A stretch of 64,000 nucleotides of DNA from Yersinia ruckeri ATCC 29473 (GTDB lineage: Bacteria; Pseudomonadota; Gammaproteobacteria; Enterobacterales; Enterobacteriaceae). Where the stretch lies: positions 2,201,908 through 2,265,907 of the forward strand of contig NZ_KN150747.1 in NCBI RefSeq assembly GCF_000754815.1, given 5' to 3'. Each line of letters begins with the position of its first letter. Within the stretch, counting starts at the first letter, position 1. The position numbers and the translations under genes were made by a program. The notes under the pieces were generated by a model that searched no databases, was not told the DNA's origin, and saw nothing but the letters and a program-made list of their open reading frames with translations. Shown piece by piece: positions 51,315 through 62,874 of this stretch.

Positions 51315-52769
51315 TTATTCATCGTGATGGTCTTGCTGTCGGCCAAAGGTCACTAACATTTTCGCTCCGCCGAGGGGGCTTTCGGTGACGGAAATTCGCC
51401 CTTGATATTGTTCAATAATTTCGGCTGCGACGGACAAACCCAAGCCCTGACCGGGGCGTAAAGTGTCTACTCGCTGACCGCGTTTGAAAATCATTTCACG
51501 CTTGCTTTCCGGAATGCCGGGACCATCATCATCCACCACAATGGTTAACTCTTTTTCCGAATACAGGGCTGTAATCTCGACGAACTCGAGACAATATTTA
51601 CAGGCATTCTCCAGCACATTGCCCATGACTTCCATAAAGTCATTTTTCTCCCCCATAAAGGTCACTTCAGGAGAGATATCTAACGTCAGCACGACCCCTT
51701 TACGTTGGTAAACCTTATTGAGCGCACTGCATAAACTGTCCAGCAATGCGGTAACTGAATGGATTTCCCGCGCTAATACACTGTGTTCCGAGCGCATACT
51801 GGCTCGATGTAGGTAGTAGCCAATTTGCTGAGAAATTCGGCTAATTTGCTCCAGCATGATCGGCTCTACTTCTTCAATAGTCGTTTGCTTTCCTGAGCGC
51901 AAAGAGCGTAGCGTCGTTTGCAACACGGCCAGCGGCGTTTTCAGGCTATGAGTAAGGTCGGACAGAGTCGTGCGATATTTGGTATAGCGCTGACGTTCGT
52001 TGGTCAGTAGAATATTCAGGTTACGCACCAGACTGAGTAGTTCTCTTGGCGGGTTTTCATCAAGTTGCTCGCGTTCACCTTTTTCCAATTGACTGATCTG
52101 ACTGACCAAGGCTTTGATTGGCCGTAAACTCCAATAGGCCGCCAGCCATAGCAGTGGTACCACTAGCAGCAGGTTAGCCAATAGTACATAGCTAAACCAG
52201 TTCCAAACCAAATCAGAGCGCTGCAACTCTTGCGGGATGGTATCCACTACGACAATGGTGAGTTCAGGCAGGCGGTTGGTGGCATGATATCTATTCACGG
52301 AAACTGAATGTGTCAGTGCGCTGCTGTCAGTATCATCATATTTTTTCAGCTTATCTTGCGCTTCAGGGTTATCCCCCAGCATCGCGCTACTGATTTCAGT
52401 CCCGGTATCCAGCTCATAGAAGCCGGGTTTACTAAGCCAGCTTTTTTCAATATGAGACTCCAACTCTGGAACATGTCGCTGTCGCCACAGCAGATTGCCA
52501 TTGTGATCATAAATCAGCACCAATGTTGGGACATTCAGCTCCAGCTCGGGGGGAATGGTGATGCTGAGTTTATTGTCATGCCACTGAGCCAAGCTAAAGA
52601 ATAGGTTACTTTCCCCACGATGGACACGGAAGGTATTCTTGTCAAAACTGACGATATAACCGACAACTGCGACCATACCATAGGACAGTGACAGTGCTAG
52701 AATGACACCTGCTGTCGCCATCAGAAAGCGGGCGCGTAGGGAGAAGGGTTTACTGTTCTTTTTAAACAT
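51315..52769 (-). CDS. phoQ: Sensor histidine kinase PhoQ
   Basis: A 484-residue membrane sensor for low Mg2+, acid pH and cationic peptides. TM1 (about 15-38), a PAS-like periplasmic domain with acidic YDDTDSS stretch, TM2 (about 190-215), HAMP, the H-box [13 protein letters not shown] and ATPase motifs ([37 protein letters not shown]) are present. It is separated from phoP by 5 bases and is co-transcribed. The acidic patch has fewer carboxylates than I recall for E. coli. Confidence 0.97.
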   Translation of the reverse strand: MFKKNSKPFSLRARFLMATAGVILALSLSYGMVAVVGYIVSFDKNTFRVHRGESNLFFSLAQWHDNKLSITIPPELELNVPTLVLIYDHNGNLLWRQRHVPELESHIEKSWLSKPGFYELDTGTEISSAMLGDNPEAQDKLKKYDDTDSSALTHSVSVNRYHATNRLPELTIVVVDTIPQELQRSDLVWNWFSYVLLANLLLVVPLLWLAAYWSLRPIKALVSQISQLEKGEREQLDENPPRELLSLVRNLNILLTNERQRYTKYRTTLSDLTHSLKTPLAVLQTTLRSLRSGKQTTIEEVEPIMLEQISRISQQIGYYLHRASMRSEHSVLAREIHSVTALLDSLCSALNKVYQRKGVVLTLDISPEVTFMGEKNDFMEVMGNVLENACKYCLEFVEITALYSEKELTIVVDDDGPGIPESKREMIFKRGQRVDTLRPGQGLGLSVAAEIIEQYQGRISVTESPLGGAKMLVTFGRQQDHHDE

Positions 52770-52774
52770 GGTGT

Positions 52775-53446
52775 TTAGCTGGCATCAAATCGGTAGCCTT
52801 GGCCACGGATAGTGGTGATGACATCTTTATCATGTTCTACCTGAAGTTTTTTGCGCAAGCGACCCATTAAGACGTCAATGGTATGGCTTTCCCGCAATTC
52901 TGCATCGGGATAGAGTTGTAACATCAAGGTATCTTTACTGACCACTTTACCGGCGTTACGAATCAGAGTTTCGATAATGGTGTATTCAAATGCGGTCAGT
53001 TTGATTTGCTGTTGATTGACGCACAGTTCGCGGCGCGACAGATCAATCATGAACGGCTGAAACTCGATGATTTGCGATGCCAGGCCGCTATTACGACGCA
53101 TCAATGCCTGCATACGGGCAATCACCTCTTCCAGATGAAAAGGCTTGGTAACATAATCATCGGCACCGGCCTCGAGTACCGCCACTTTATCTTGCCAGCT
53201 TTCACGGGCAGTCAGCACCAAAATAGGCAGTTTGGCTTGATGATTACGCCAACGTCGAATTAGGCTTAGCCCATCTTCACCGGGTAAACCCAAATCGATG
53301 ATGGCGATATCGGGTGCATGTTCCTGTAAAAAGTAGTCAGCTTCTTTGGCATCTTCCGCCGCATCGACCTGATGGCCCATCTCGCGCATTTGAACTGAAA
53401 GGTGGTGACGCAGCAGAGCATTATCTTCTACGACTAAAACACGCAT
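52775..53446 (-). CDS. phoP: Response regulator PhoP
   Basis: A 223-residue OmpR-family regulator controlling Mg2+ adaptation, lipid A modification and virulence in enterobacteria. Phospho-acceptor D51 in [15 protein letters not shown] in DDYVTKPFH and a winged-helix C-terminus ending [13 protein letters not shown]. Start is the ATG after AGGA (MRVLVVEDN); two more codons upstream start with TTG and are unlikely. Confidence 0.98.
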   Translation of the reverse strand: MRVLVVEDNALLRHHLSVQMREMGHQVDAAEDAKEADYFLQEHAPDIAIIDLGLPGEDGLSLIRRWRNHQAKLPILVLTARESWQDKVAVLEAGADDYVTKPFHLEEVIARMQALMRRNSGLASQIIEFQPFMIDLSRRELCVNQQQIKLTAFEYTIIETLIRNAGKVVSKDTLMLQLYPDAELRESHTIDVLMGRLRKKLQVEHDKDVITTIRGQGYRFDAS

Positions 53447-53469
53447 ACCCAATTCCTCAAAAAGCGTGA

Positions 53470-53491
53470 ACCGGGTAAAGTATTACCCGGT
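53470..53491 (-). terminator. Hairpin between the outer-membrane protein gene and phoP
   Basis: Perfect 9-bp stem ACCGGGTAA / TTACCCGGT with a 4-base loop. On the minus strand a CTTTTT tract comes 7 bases later, so read-through into phoP is possible. Confidence 0.55.
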
Positions 53492-53514
53492 AAAATAAGG
53501 GCGAAATTAATCGC

Positions 53515-54138
53515 TTAGAAATTATAGCGCAAGCCAGCCTGGCCGATTTGATCGTTAACTTTCCAGTTATGGTAGATATAACCCACTTCAGCTGCAAGAT
53601 TTTGTGTCAGTGCATAGTCCGCAGACAGACGACCTTCGTGGTACATTTTGTTGTCATATTCGGCAAGACGGTAAGCCGCGCCGATTCCGACGTCTTCAGA
53701 TAACTTGGTTTTGATACCAATTTCACCGGTAGCGCTATTATATGCTTCCGTTTTATCGCTACTTTTCTTCACATCATAGGTCATGGCATGGCGACTGGCA
53801 CCAGCCAGCATATACATATCTGCATCAGACGACAGAGCGAAATGGTAACCGAGGCCTAAAACACCTTCACCCAGGCCACGATCATTATCAGCGATGGCAT
53901 TAAGACGGGCGGTCAGGAAAAGGTTATTTTCAAAGCCATAACCGCCGTTTAAATAAAAACCGTGCATGTTATTGCTGCCAATATGACTGGTATCAGATTT
54001 ATTAAATTGTTTATCGAAACTTTGTTTGTTATCAATGACACCGAACTGATAGCCACCACTGATAAAGGTATAATCTTCTGCGATAGCCAGAGTACTGGTA
54101 CTGAAAAGTGCCACTGCGATCAACGATTTCTTAAACAT
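53515..54138 (-). CDS. Outer-membrane beta-barrel protein
   Basis: A 207-residue exported protein. The signal peptide MFKKSLIAVALFSTSTLAIA is followed by alternating amphipathic strands (YTFISGGYQFGV, GFYLNGGYGF, LFLTARLNAIA, EGVLGLGYHFAL, GIKTKLSEDVGIGAAYRL, LAAEVGYIYHNWKV) and a terminal Phe in GLRYNF, the BAM recognition signature. About eight strands, size like OmpX/Ail, but I cannot place it in a named family. It lies directly upstream of phoPQ on the same strand, a place that is empty in E. coli. Confidence 0.85.
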   Translation of the reverse strand: MFKKSLIAVALFSTSTLAIAEDYTFISGGYQFGVIDNKQSFDKQFNKSDTSHIGSNNMHGFYLNGGYGFENNLFLTARLNAIADNDRGLGEGVLGLGYHFALSSDADMYMLAGASRHAMTYDVKKSSDKTEAYNSATGEIGIKTKLSEDVGIGAAYRLAEYDNKMYHEGRLSADYALTQNLAAEVGYIYHNWKVNDQIGQAGLRYNF

Positions 54139-54265
54139 AACTGCTCCTATTGGTTTTGGTTTCCTTGTTTAACGCAGATAATTATCAAGGCACATGATTA
54201 AACGCGGGTTCAACAAGGCAGGAGAGTAAGTAAATGAAAGGTAAACGGGGCTGGGCAGGTGAAAG

Positions 54266-54288
54266 GCAGGCGGAAAAATACCGCCTGC
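54266..54288 (-). terminator. Terminator of purB
   Basis: Stem GCAGGCGG / CCGCCTGC with a 7-base loop, followed on the minus strand by CTTTC. Confidence 0.7.
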
Positions 54289-54297
54289 GGATAATGC

Positions 54298-55686
<1,389 letters not shown>

Positions 55687-55693
55687 TCAAATT

Positions 55694-56320
55694 TTAACAA
55701 TGAGCGAGAATACTCTGTGCCTGCTTAAACAGACGATTACGGGAAAACATAAGTTGTAGACGGCTTCCGCCAACCTGCTGCCAGAGCACAGTGGCACGGA
55801 TGCCAGCTAACAGTGCCGCGCGAACCTTAGCCTGTACTAACGTGCTTTGTAGCATAGTGGGGTTGCCAGTAACCTGAATCCGTGGGCCGAGCGGACTAAT
55901 AACATCAACATAAATTGATGCCAACGCACTCATCATGGTTTCTGATTCAAGGTCGAAATGTGCGAGCTGGCGATCCAACTGACTAATCCGCTCACCCAGC
56001 ATATTCATCGCAGATTTTTTGGCATTGAGCTTACGTTCCAGCACCATTAGACTGAGGACGTAGCGGGTCAACTCGGCGCTCGATCCTTGACGATTGGCGT
56101 TCAACACCACTTGCAGGGTTTCCAACCCCATAGTGAGGCGCTTCTCCTCCCCACCGAAAACCGCCAGAGTCGAGTCTGGATTGGTCAATAACACACTATT
56201 GAGGGACGTATGCAACACGGAGTTGTCACACTGTCCCTCATGGGCCAATTGTTGAACCAAACGGGCAGATTGGCAGATTCCTGCCAGCGCCAGCGTGATG
56301 TCATAATAATTCTTTGCCAC
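55694..56320 (-). CDS. hflD: High frequency lysogenization protein HflD
   Basis: A 208-residue mostly helical protein; E. coli HflD interacts with lambda CII at the membrane. Conserved [61 protein letters not shown] and [22 protein letters not shown] blocks. The start is GTG with AGGAG upstream. Between mnmA and purB, 23 bases after mnmA. Confidence 0.95.
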   Translation of the reverse strand: MAKNYYDITLALAGICQSARLVQQLAHEGQCDNSVLHTSLNSVLLTNPDSTLAVFGGEEKRLTMGLETLQVVLNANRQGSSAELTRYVLSLMVLERKLNAKKSAMNMLGERISQLDRQLAHFDLESETMMSALASIYVDVISPLGPRIQVTGNPTMLQSTLVQAKVRAALLAGIRATVLWQQVGGSRLQLMFSRNRLFKQAQSILAHC

Positions 56321-56343
56321 GGTCACTCCTGTAGAGTTTCTTA

Positions 56344-57459
56344 TTATGCCGTTTCGCTTAATGGATGGCGCGATTCGATAATCCCACCACCGAGGCACAC
56401 TTCACCTTGATAAAACACGGCTGACTGGCCGGGAGTCACTGCTGCAACCGGCTGGTCAAAGCACACATCAATGCGCTCATCATCCAGTGGTGTCACCGTG
56501 CAGGGAATATCCTGCTGACGGTAACGCGTTTTCACCACGCAGCGAAACGGTGCGATAACCGTTTGGCGATCGACCCAATGTAGCTGTTGGGCGATCAGCC
56601 CGGTAGACATCAAACGCGGGTGTTCATGACCTTGCGCCACCACCAGGACGTTGTTGGCGACGTCTTTATCCACCACATACCACGGGTCATCGCCACCTTC
56701 TTTGGTGCCACCGATGCCCAGACCTTTACGCTGGCCGAGAGTGTGATACATCAACCCTTGATGTTCTCCAAGGTATTGGCCATCGACTGACAGAATCTGG
56801 CCGGGTTGAGCTGGCAGATAACGAGCCAGGAAATCACGGAATTTACGCTCGCCAATAAAACAGATACCGGTGGAGTCTTTTTTCTTCGCGGTCACCAGAT
56901 CCAAGGTTTCTGCAATGCGACGAACTTCCGGTTTCTCAAGCTCGCCAACGGGGAATAGACTTTGCGCCAACTGATCGTGACCAAGAGTATACAAGAAATA
57001 GCTCTGATCTTTATTGCTGTCCAGACCACGTAGTAGCTGGCTTTTGCCATTGACATCATGGCGGCGCACGTAATGGCCGGTAGCAATATAATCGGCACCG
57101 AGATCTTCAGCGGCGAATTCCAGAAAGGCCTTAAATTTGATTTCTTTGTTGCACAGAATATCCGGATTTGGCGTTCGACCCGCTTTGTACTCTTCAAGGA
57201 AGAGTTCAAAAACGTTATCCCAGTATTCTGCGGCGAAATTGACGGTGTGTAACTCCATGCCCAGCTTATCGCACACTGCCTGAGCATCGGCCAAATCGGT
57301 CGCTGCGGAGCAATATTCTTCATTATCGTCTTCTTCCCAGTTCTTCATGAACAGGCCAGCAACCTGGTAACCCTGTTGTTGGAGCAGGTAAGCGGAAACG
57401 GAAGAATCGACGCCGCCGGACATACCGACGATTACTTTTTTCTGGCTGTTATCTGACAT
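56344..57459 (-). CDS. mnmA: tRNA-specific 2-thiouridylase MnmA
   Basis: A 371-residue enzyme that thiolates U34 of Lys/Glu/Gln tRNAs, using sulfur from the Tus relay. PP-loop [15 protein letters not shown], the catalytic cysteines in [12 protein letters not shown] and [13 protein letters not shown], and [11 protein letters not shown] are visible. Start at [14 protein letters not shown]; the ribosome binding site is weak. It overlaps nothing and precedes hflD. Confidence 0.97.
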   Translation of the reverse strand: MSDNSQKKVIVGMSGGVDSSVSAYLLQQQGYQVAGLFMKNWEEDDNEEYCSAATDLADAQAVCDKLGMELHTVNFAAEYWDNVFELFLEEYKAGRTPNPDILCNKEIKFKAFLEFAAEDLGADYIATGHYVRRHDVNGKSQLLRGLDSNKDQSYFLYTLGHDQLAQSLFPVGELEKPEVRRIAETLDLVTAKKKDSTGICFIGERKFRDFLARYLPAQPGQILSVDGQYLGEHQGLMYHTLGQRKGLGIGGTKEGGDDPWYVVDKDVANNVLVVAQGHEHPRLMSTGLIAQQLHWVDRQTVIAPFRCVVKTRYRQQDIPCTVTPLDDERIDVCFDQPVAAVTPGQSAVFYQGEVCLGGGIIESRHPLSETA

Positions 57460-57630
57460 GGAAGTCTCACTAACATAACGCCGGCGTGCTGAAAACGGGT
57501 CATCCGCATCGCATTGCGCGGCAAACAAAGCATGATAAAATCAAGCGCCGGATTTTATCACGTTGCCCGTCGGGGCGCACCGCAGAATCAATGCTTCAGC
57601 CAAATTACCTGAATTAACCCGTCGCGCTGA

Positions 57631-58077
57631 CTAATACGAGCCACTAAAAGTGCCGATGATAGCCAAAGGATAACGCTGTGGCTGCTGGTAACAGCGGAGA
57701 CTCTCTGCGACTAACGGTGAGCGCAAATTAGTCGCCTGCAAAATCTCATCGGCGGTTAACCACAGGCAGCGATCAATATCGCTATCATGAGGCTGAGTTG
57801 GTAATTCTCTCGGTAAATCAATAACAAAAGCAAAACGCAGAAAAGGAGTGTTATCCGGTGCTCGCCATTGATGCATACGTAGAAATGATTGTGGCACGGC
57901 GCGGATACCGGTTTCCTCCCACAGCTCGCGTTCAGCTGCCTGTAGTAAGGTTTCGTTTGCTTCCAAGTGGCCGGCGGGCTGATTCCATAGCGCTTTACCA
58001 TTAATGGTTTCTTCGACGATAAGGAACTTGCCTTGAGCATGTACCACGCAAGCGACGGTCACATGAGGTTTAAACAT
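57631..58077 (-). CDS. nudJ: Nudix hydrolase NudJ
   Basis: A 148-residue Nudix phosphatase; the E. coli homologue acts on thiamine pyrophosphate pathway intermediates (HMP-PP) and nucleoside di/triphosphates. Nudix box [23 protein letters not shown] matches GX5EX7REUXEEXGU. It overlaps rluE by 8 bases, indicating an operon with translational coupling. Confidence 0.94.
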   Translation of the reverse strand: MFKPHVTVACVVHAQGKFLIVEETINGKALWNQPAGHLEANETLLQAAERELWEETGIRAVPQSFLRMHQWRAPDNTPFLRFAFVIDLPRELPTQPHDSDIDRCLWLTADEILQATNLRSPLVAESLRCYQQPQRYPLAIIGTFSGSY

Positions 58078-58696
58078 CGCTGATCTCCTTCCATTCTCCA
58101 GGTTGTAAATTCCCTAGAGTGAGATTCCCCATACTAAAACGGATCAGGCGCAGGGTCGGAAAACCAATGTGTGCGGTCATTCTGCGCACTTGTCGATTGC
58201 GGCCTTCATAAAGCGTCATTTTCAACCAATGGGTCGGGATGGATTTGCGCTCCCGAATCGGTGGATTACGTGGCCAAAGCCATTCAGGTTGCTCCACTTT
58301 TTCAGCATCGGCTGGCAGTGTTGGGCCATCTTTCAGTATGACGCCCTGACGCAGATGACGTAGCGCCTCTTCGTCCGGCTCACCTTCGACCTGCACATAA
58401 TAGACTTTAGCGGTTTTTTGCCCCGGCTGGGTCAATCTGGCTTGTAGTTTCCCATCGTTGGTTAACACCAGTAAACCTTCACTATCACGATCGAGCCGCC
58501 CGGCGGCGTAAACATCATTAAAAGGAACCAATCCCTTCAATGTTGCCCGTCCAGCCTCGTCGGTAAACTGTGGTAATACATCAAAAGGCTTATTCAGTAA
58601 CACAATGCGGCGAGGGCCTTTCACTGGCGCTATTTTCGTCTGCGCTTTGGAGCTGAATCGGTTAACTTTGTGATTTTTAACAGAGATTTTATTCAT
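58070..58696 (-). CDS. rluE: 23S rRNA pseudouridine(2457) synthase RluE
   Basis: A 208-residue RsuA-family enzyme. Catalytic Asp in [18 protein letters not shown], followed by [16 protein letters not shown] and [24 protein letters not shown] motifs. No S4 domain, as normal for RluE. Divergent from icd, as in E. coli. Confidence 0.95.
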   Translation of the reverse strand: MNKISVKNHKVNRFSSKAQTKIAPVKGPRRIVLLNKPFDVLPQFTDEAGRATLKGLVPFNDVYAAGRLDRDSEGLLVLTNDGKLQARLTQPGQKTAKVYYVQVEGEPDEEALRHLRQGVILKDGPTLPADAEKVEQPEWLWPRNPPIRERKSIPTHWLKMTLYEGRNRQVRRMTAHIGFPTLRLIRFSMGNLTLGNLQPGEWKEISDV

Positions 58697-58827
58697 GATT
58701 ATTGCGCTTCCATTTGATTAGCGCATTATACATCAATCCGTTTTGGATTGGCGTGAAACGAATATTCAAGTACTATTGACACGATTCTTACAAGGCATTA
58801 ACAAAAATTACGCTGAAGGAGAGGTTG

Positions 58828-60081
58828 ATGGAAAGCAAAGTAGTTGTTCCGGCAGAAGGTAAAAAAATTACGGTCGACGCTCAGGGTAAATTAGTGATTC
58901 CTAATAACCCAATCATTCCGTTCATTGAAGGCGACGGCATCGGCGTTGACGTGACTCCTGCTATGATCAACGTAGTGGATGCAGCGGTGAAGAAGGCCTA
59001 TAACGGCGAGCGTAAAATCTCCTGGATGGAAATTTACACCGGTGAGAAGTCTACCCAGGTGTACGGTAAAGATGTTTGGTTGCCAGAAGAAACACTGGAT
59101 CTGATTCGCGATTATCGCGTTGCCATTAAAGGCCCGTTGACCACGCCTGTTGGCGGCGGTATTCGTTCTCTGAACGTGGCCTTGCGTCAACAGCTTGACC
59201 TGTATATTTGCCTGCGTCCGGTACGTTATTACGAAGGTACGCCAAGTCCGGTAAAACATCCGGAGCTGACTAACATGGTGATCTTCCGTGAAAATGCCGA
59301 AGATATTTATGCCGGTATCGAATGGAAAGCGGGTTCACCAGAAGCTGAGAAAGTGATTAGGTTCCTGCGTGAAGAAATGGGCGTTAAGAAAATCCGCTTC
59401 CCTGAGCAATGTGGTATCGGCGTGAAGCCGTGCTCGGAAGAAGGGACTAAACGCTTGGTACGCGCGGCAATTGAGTATGCGATTACCAATAATCGTGAAT
59501 CAGTAACCTTGGTTCATAAAGGCAACATTATGAAGTTCACCGAAGGCGCGTTCAAAGACTGGGGTTACCAGTTAGCGCGTGAGGAATTTGGTGGTGAGCT
59601 GATTGACGGTGGCCCATGGGTCAAGATTAAAAACCCAAATAATGGCAAAGAAATTATCATTAAAGACGTGATTGCCGATGCGTTCCTACAACAGATTCTG
59701 CTGCGTCCAGCTGAATATGATGTGATTGCCTGTATGAACCTGAACGGCGACTATATCTCTGACGCTCTGGCGGCACAGGTTGGCGGTATCGGTATTGCTC
59801 CGGGAGCCAATATTGGTGACGAATGCGCATTATTTGAAGCGACACATGGCACGGCACCTAAATATGCTGGTCAGGATAAAGTGAACCCAGGTTCTATTAT
59901 TCTGTCCGCTGAAATGATGCTGCGTCATATGGGCTGGACTGAAGCCGCTGATTTAATCATTAAAGGCACTGAAGGCGCGATTCAGGCCAAGACTGTAACT
60001 TACGACTTCGAACGTTTGATGGAAGGCGCTAAGTTACTGAAATGTTCAGAGTTTGGTAACGCTATTATTAAGCATATGTGA
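58828..60081 (+). CDS. icd: Isocitrate dehydrogenase (NADP)
   Basis: A 417-residue TCA cycle enzyme converting isocitrate to 2-oxoglutarate. S114 in [13 protein letters not shown] is the equivalent of E. coli S113, the AceK phosphorylation site; the substrate/metal Asp residues lie in [21 protein letters not shown] and NADP contacts in [13 protein letters not shown]. The start is ATG after GGAGAGG; the TTG one codon earlier is not needed. The 3' end of icd is a phage attachment site in E. coli, but no prophage follows here. Confidence 0.98.
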   Translation: MESKVVVPAEGKKITVDAQGKLVIPNNPIIPFIEGDGIGVDVTPAMINVVDAAVKKAYNGERKISWMEIYTGEKSTQVYGKDVWLPEETLDLIRDYRVAIKGPLTTPVGGGIRSLNVALRQQLDLYICLRPVRYYEGTPSPVKHPELTNMVIFRENAEDIYAGIEWKAGSPEAEKVIRFLREEMGVKKIRFPEQCGIGVKPCSEEGTKRLVRAAIEYAITNNRESVTLVHKGNIMKFTEGAFKDWGYQLAREEFGGELIDGGPWVKIKNPNNGKEIIIKDVIADAFLQQILLRPAEYDVIACMNLNGDYISDALAAQVGGIGIAPGANIGDECALFEATHGTAPKYAGQDKVNPGSIILSAEMMLRHMGWTEAADLIIKGTEGAIQAKTVTYDFERLMEGAKLLKCSEFGNAIIKHM

Positions 60082-60103
60082 TATTGATAGTTTGATAAAA
60101 CTT

Positions 60104-60133
60104 CACGGGGGCTTATGCTTCCGTGGGTTTTTC
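60104..60133 (+). terminator. Terminator of icd
   Basis: Stem CACGGGGGC / GCTTCCGTG (9 bp with two G-U pairs), loop TTAT, followed by GGTTTTT. Confidence 0.82.
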
Positions 60134-60755
60134 AACTAGTTAACATTTCTTCTGCAAAACCCTTCTGCAAAACTGTACAAAAAACAACCCCAATTAAACA
60201 GCGAACACCAGCCATTCTTTACCCCGATCATCATGATATTTATCAGTCGTGGCCTGATGTTTATCGCTCGGGCAAATTTTGGTATTGACGGACGAATCAA
60301 ATGAATAAACTTGATTGAAGACAACAGTATTATTCGGCTTATATACCGCTATTCTTGGACATAAAAGCGGCACCAAAACACACAGATATGCTTCTGATAA
60401 AGTAGTGAAATCCAAGATATCCGAATAGGTTTTTTATACTCATATTTTTACATAAAATTAGAAATAGGTGCTATTGGCGATTGAAGCGTGATAGTGGCGA
60501 TGAGGAGACAGATAAAATACGAGGGTAGATGCTAAATAACCATGAATGACGCAGATTTTATTAAATGCTACAGAAGCCGTACTTGCACAAACGAATGTAC
60601 TTCTGTAACATTTTTATTTGTTATAACTACTTTTTCCCTGGTGTTGGCTAATATTGCCCCTGGCTACAGTGTAGTCAGGTTTTTTTATCGTCCAACAGAT
60701 GCGACTGATTATACAGATGTAATCGTGATACGATAGCTGTACTAAGGTGTGATGG
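60134..60755. other. AT-rich intergenic region between icd and the luxR-type gene
   Basis: About 620 bases. Two short frames are present (minus 60194-60415; plus 60542-60736), but neither has a ribosome binding site or recognisable family; the minus one ends in a hydrophilic stretch NTKICPSDKHQATTDKYHDD and could be a gene remnant. A hairpin with a T-run lies at 60659-60686. Confidence 0.45.
60659..60686 (+). terminator. Hairpin with T-run upstream of luxR-type gene
   Basis: Stem CCTGGCTAC / GTAGTCAGG (one mismatch) around AGT, then T7. It looks like a rho-independent terminator insulating the luxR-type gene. The CCTG...CAGG arms also recall a lux box, but the T-run favours a terminator. Confidence 0.6.
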
Positions 60756-60757
60756 TT

Positions 60758-60777
60758 TACTGTACTTTAAGACAGGA
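60758..60777 (+). promoter_or_regulatory. lux/esa-box-like dyad in the luxR-type promoter
   Basis: TACTGTACTTTAAGACAGGA has both conserved halves CTGTAC...ACAGG of a 20-bp lux-type box. A promoter fits around it: -35 TTTACT (60756-60761), 17-base spacer, -10 TACTTT (60779-60784). A second half-site, CTGTACTA, begins 23 bases upstream at 60737. The core also fits CTGT-N8-ACAG of LexA; context favours the quorum regulator. Confidence 0.6.
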
Positions 60778-60827
60778 ATACTTTGAAAAATCAAAAGGGA
60801 AGCAGTTTAAGCTTTGGGAGAAGGAGA

Positions 60828-61571
60828 ATGTTTTCAACGATCAAAAATGATGAGCAGATAATAGAAACAATACGTGATTATATCGATAGAAAACTGGAGC
60901 GCTACGACAGTCCCAGATATACCTATATGGTGATCGACAAAAAGAATCCTGTGGATGTCTTTATTGTAACGAGTTATCCAGACGAGTGGGCTGATATCTA
61001 TACTAGCCAAAATTACCAACATATCGACCCCATTGTACTTACCGCGTTCAAGCGAATTTCACCCTTCGCGTGGGATGAAAATATCACCATCCTTTCCGAT
61101 CTTAAATCATCAAAGATTTTTGCGCTTTCCAAAAAATACAACATTGTTAACGGATTCACTTTTGTTCTTCATGATCATATGAATAATCTGGCCATGTTAT
61201 CGTTGATTATGGACAATAATGCAGATAAAGGGCTGAATAGTCGGATTGAGAGTGATAAAGACAGGTTACAAATGAACCTGATCAAGATTCACGAAAAAAT
61301 GCTGATGCTGGAACAAAATAAACTCGGTGTCTCGAATGGAAAAAATACTGATACATCAGGCAAAGGGATTTTATCCCCGAGAGAAAATGAAGTGCTCCAC
61401 TGGGCAAGTATGGGTAAAACTTATCCGGAAATTGCTCTGATTGCTGGCATTACTACCCGAACGGTTAAACATCACATGGGTAATGTGGTGAAAAAGCTGG
61501 GAGTAATTAACGCCCGCCAGGCAATCAGACTGGGTGTCGAACTGGAGTTGATTAAACCAGTTCTGGTATAA
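60828..61571 (+). CDS. Quorum-sensing transcriptional regulator, LuxR family (EsaR-type)
   Basis: A 247-residue AHL-responsive regulator. The N-terminal autoinducer-binding domain (about 1-165) has the YPDEWADIYTSQNYQHIDPIVLTAF and SPFAWDENITIL blocks; the HTH (about 180-240) reads LSPRENEVLHWASMGKTYPEIALIAGITTRTVKHHMGNVVKKLGV. It resembles EsaR and Yersinia YtbR/YspR-type proteins, several of which bind DNA without AHL and are released by it. Start chosen at the ATG after GGGAGAAGGAGA; a TTG 15 codons upstream is possible. Its end overlaps the convergent synthase gene by 20 bases. Confidence 0.93.
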   Translation: MFSTIKNDEQIIETIRDYIDRKLERYDSPRYTYMVIDKKNPVDVFIVTSYPDEWADIYTSQNYQHIDPIVLTAFKRISPFAWDENITILSDLKSSKIFALSKKYNIVNGFTFVLHDHMNNLAMLSLIMDNNADKGLNSRIESDKDRLQMNLIKIHEKMLMLEQNKLGVSNGKNTDTSGKGILSPRENEVLHWASMGKTYPEIALIAGITTRTVKHHMGNVVKKLGVINARQAIRLGVELELIKPVLV

Positions 61572-62202
61572 CGGGCAGCGAAATGGGCCAAGCCAGCAAT
61601 GCTGAATCAGAACCCTGTAGAACCTGATTAACCTGCGATGCCAACAGAGCCTGGTTGTGTTTATCAACCGGAAGACGGAGCAGGTAGATACGTTCTTTTT
61701 CGCTAACAAAAGCTTCTTTAATGACGTCAAATTGCCAACCGGAACGCTTTAGTATTGTTAGCATGGCACGGCTAACAATAGTATAAATGCCGGTATGCTT
61801 GTGATGTCGGGTATAATTGATCACCGCAAGAAATAATACATAACTGATGGGATAGCGGTTACCTAACAGTGTTTTTGCCCCAGATTTATCAACAAAGAAA
61901 CGACTCGATTCGATATAGTTACCTTCCGGTAATATTATATCGTCGAACTGAGCGTTAAAGGTATGAGTGATCATATTAGGTCGGTGAAGTTCAATAAAAC
62001 GAACACTGCAAATAAGCTGATTTCCATAAATTCCGAGTAGGTATCGTGTGTTAGGATTATCGTACTCATCAAACTCCATGTCATTACTACAGTTCACTGC
62101 CCATTGAAGCCGATCTTTAAACGTTTTCTTTCTTAACCTGTAAAGATCATCAGACCTCATATCCATTAATTCTTCATAACTGACATCGAAAATTTCTAAC
62201 AT
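61552..62202 (-). CDS. Acyl-homoserine-lactone synthase (LuxI family, EsaI-type)
   Basis: A 216-residue enzyme making AHL from S-adenosylmethionine and acyl-ACP. Family invariants are visible: the Arg/Phe/Trp region RLRKKTFKDRLQW, D-x-x-D in FDEYDNPNTRY, CSVRF, and ESSRFFVDK with the catalytic Glu. Thr in YTIVSRAML is the position that in EsaI favours 3-oxo-acyl chains. Overall it resembles EsaI more than YenI. It converges on the luxR-type gene. No clear lux box was found upstream, so synthesis may not be autoinduced. Confidence 0.95.
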   Translation of the reverse strand: MLEIFDVSYEELMDMRSDDLYRLRKKTFKDRLQWAVNCSNDMEFDEYDNPNTRYLLGIYGNQLICSVRFIELHRPNMITHTFNAQFDDIILPEGNYIESSRFFVDKSGAKTLLGNRYPISYVLFLAVINYTRHHKHTGIYTIVSRAMLTILKRSGWQFDVIKEAFVSEKERIYLLRLPVDKHNQALLASQVNQVLQGSDSALLAWPISLPVIPELV

Positions 62203-62743
62203 TTATTTTTCCCAATAATTAATACTACTGGCATTTAACATATATGCTTGAATTTTATCATTCAAAAAGCGGATTGTCTCGCTTAGAAATCCTTGAATGT
62301 TCATTTCTATTTACTTGATAAGACATATGCGTAGTACTCATCATAAATTATATTTATGCGAGCTATATAGTGCAATAAATTATAAATGATATTTTTTAAC
62401 TACAAAAGACAATGGCGTTGATTAATAACTAATCAAAAATAATATTTTCATGCATTCTTTAAAATAATCTAATAAATAAATTACTATCAAGACAAGAATG
62501 CATAGATATGATTATAAAACGATACTTTTTTCCTAAAGAGAGGATAGCCAGTAGTGACTAGCGCTTTTCTAGAGATAAAAAAAGTGAAGTAATAAGCAAT
62601 TGTATTTAAGTGACTTTTTTTGTCTCTGGCTCCGCCTGGCTAGGGAATGGCTTTATTACTGAACTTGCGCCAATGTAGAATGTGAATATTTTTAGCAGAG
62701 AATGTCGACTGTGAGAAATCGATAGGGTTAACACATAACATAC

Positions 62744-62760
62744 TCTCATTAAGAATGAGA
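62744..62760. promoter_or_regulatory. Perfect 17-bp dyad, possible operator
   Basis: TCTCATT-AAG-AATGAGA, 7-bp arms. It has an iron-box-like A/T composition but does not match the Fur consensus well. No gene starts immediately after it. Confidence 0.3.
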
Positions 62761-62874
62761 ATACTATTTTCGCAAGCTTAATTTTATGCGTTTATGCTAT
62801 GAAATGTTTGCCAATGATATAGGTATGGTTTAGCCCTGTGTCATTCTACTTTGCTGTCGTTGGCCAGGTTTATC

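Noticed and set aside
53470-53514. PhoP box upstream of phoP
   Set aside because: No pair of (T/G)GTTTA hexamers with 5-base spacing was found in the short gap.
58828-60133. Prophage or attachment site at the 3' end of icd
   Set aside because: No integrase, phage genes or duplicated icd end were seen downstream; a normal terminator follows.
60194-60415. 73-codon minus-strand frame after icd
   Set aside because: No ribosome binding site or family similarity; mentioned only as a possible remnant in the region entry.
60659-60679. Second lux box CCTG...CAGG
   Set aside because: Odd 21-base symmetry and an immediate T7 run make a terminator the better explanation.
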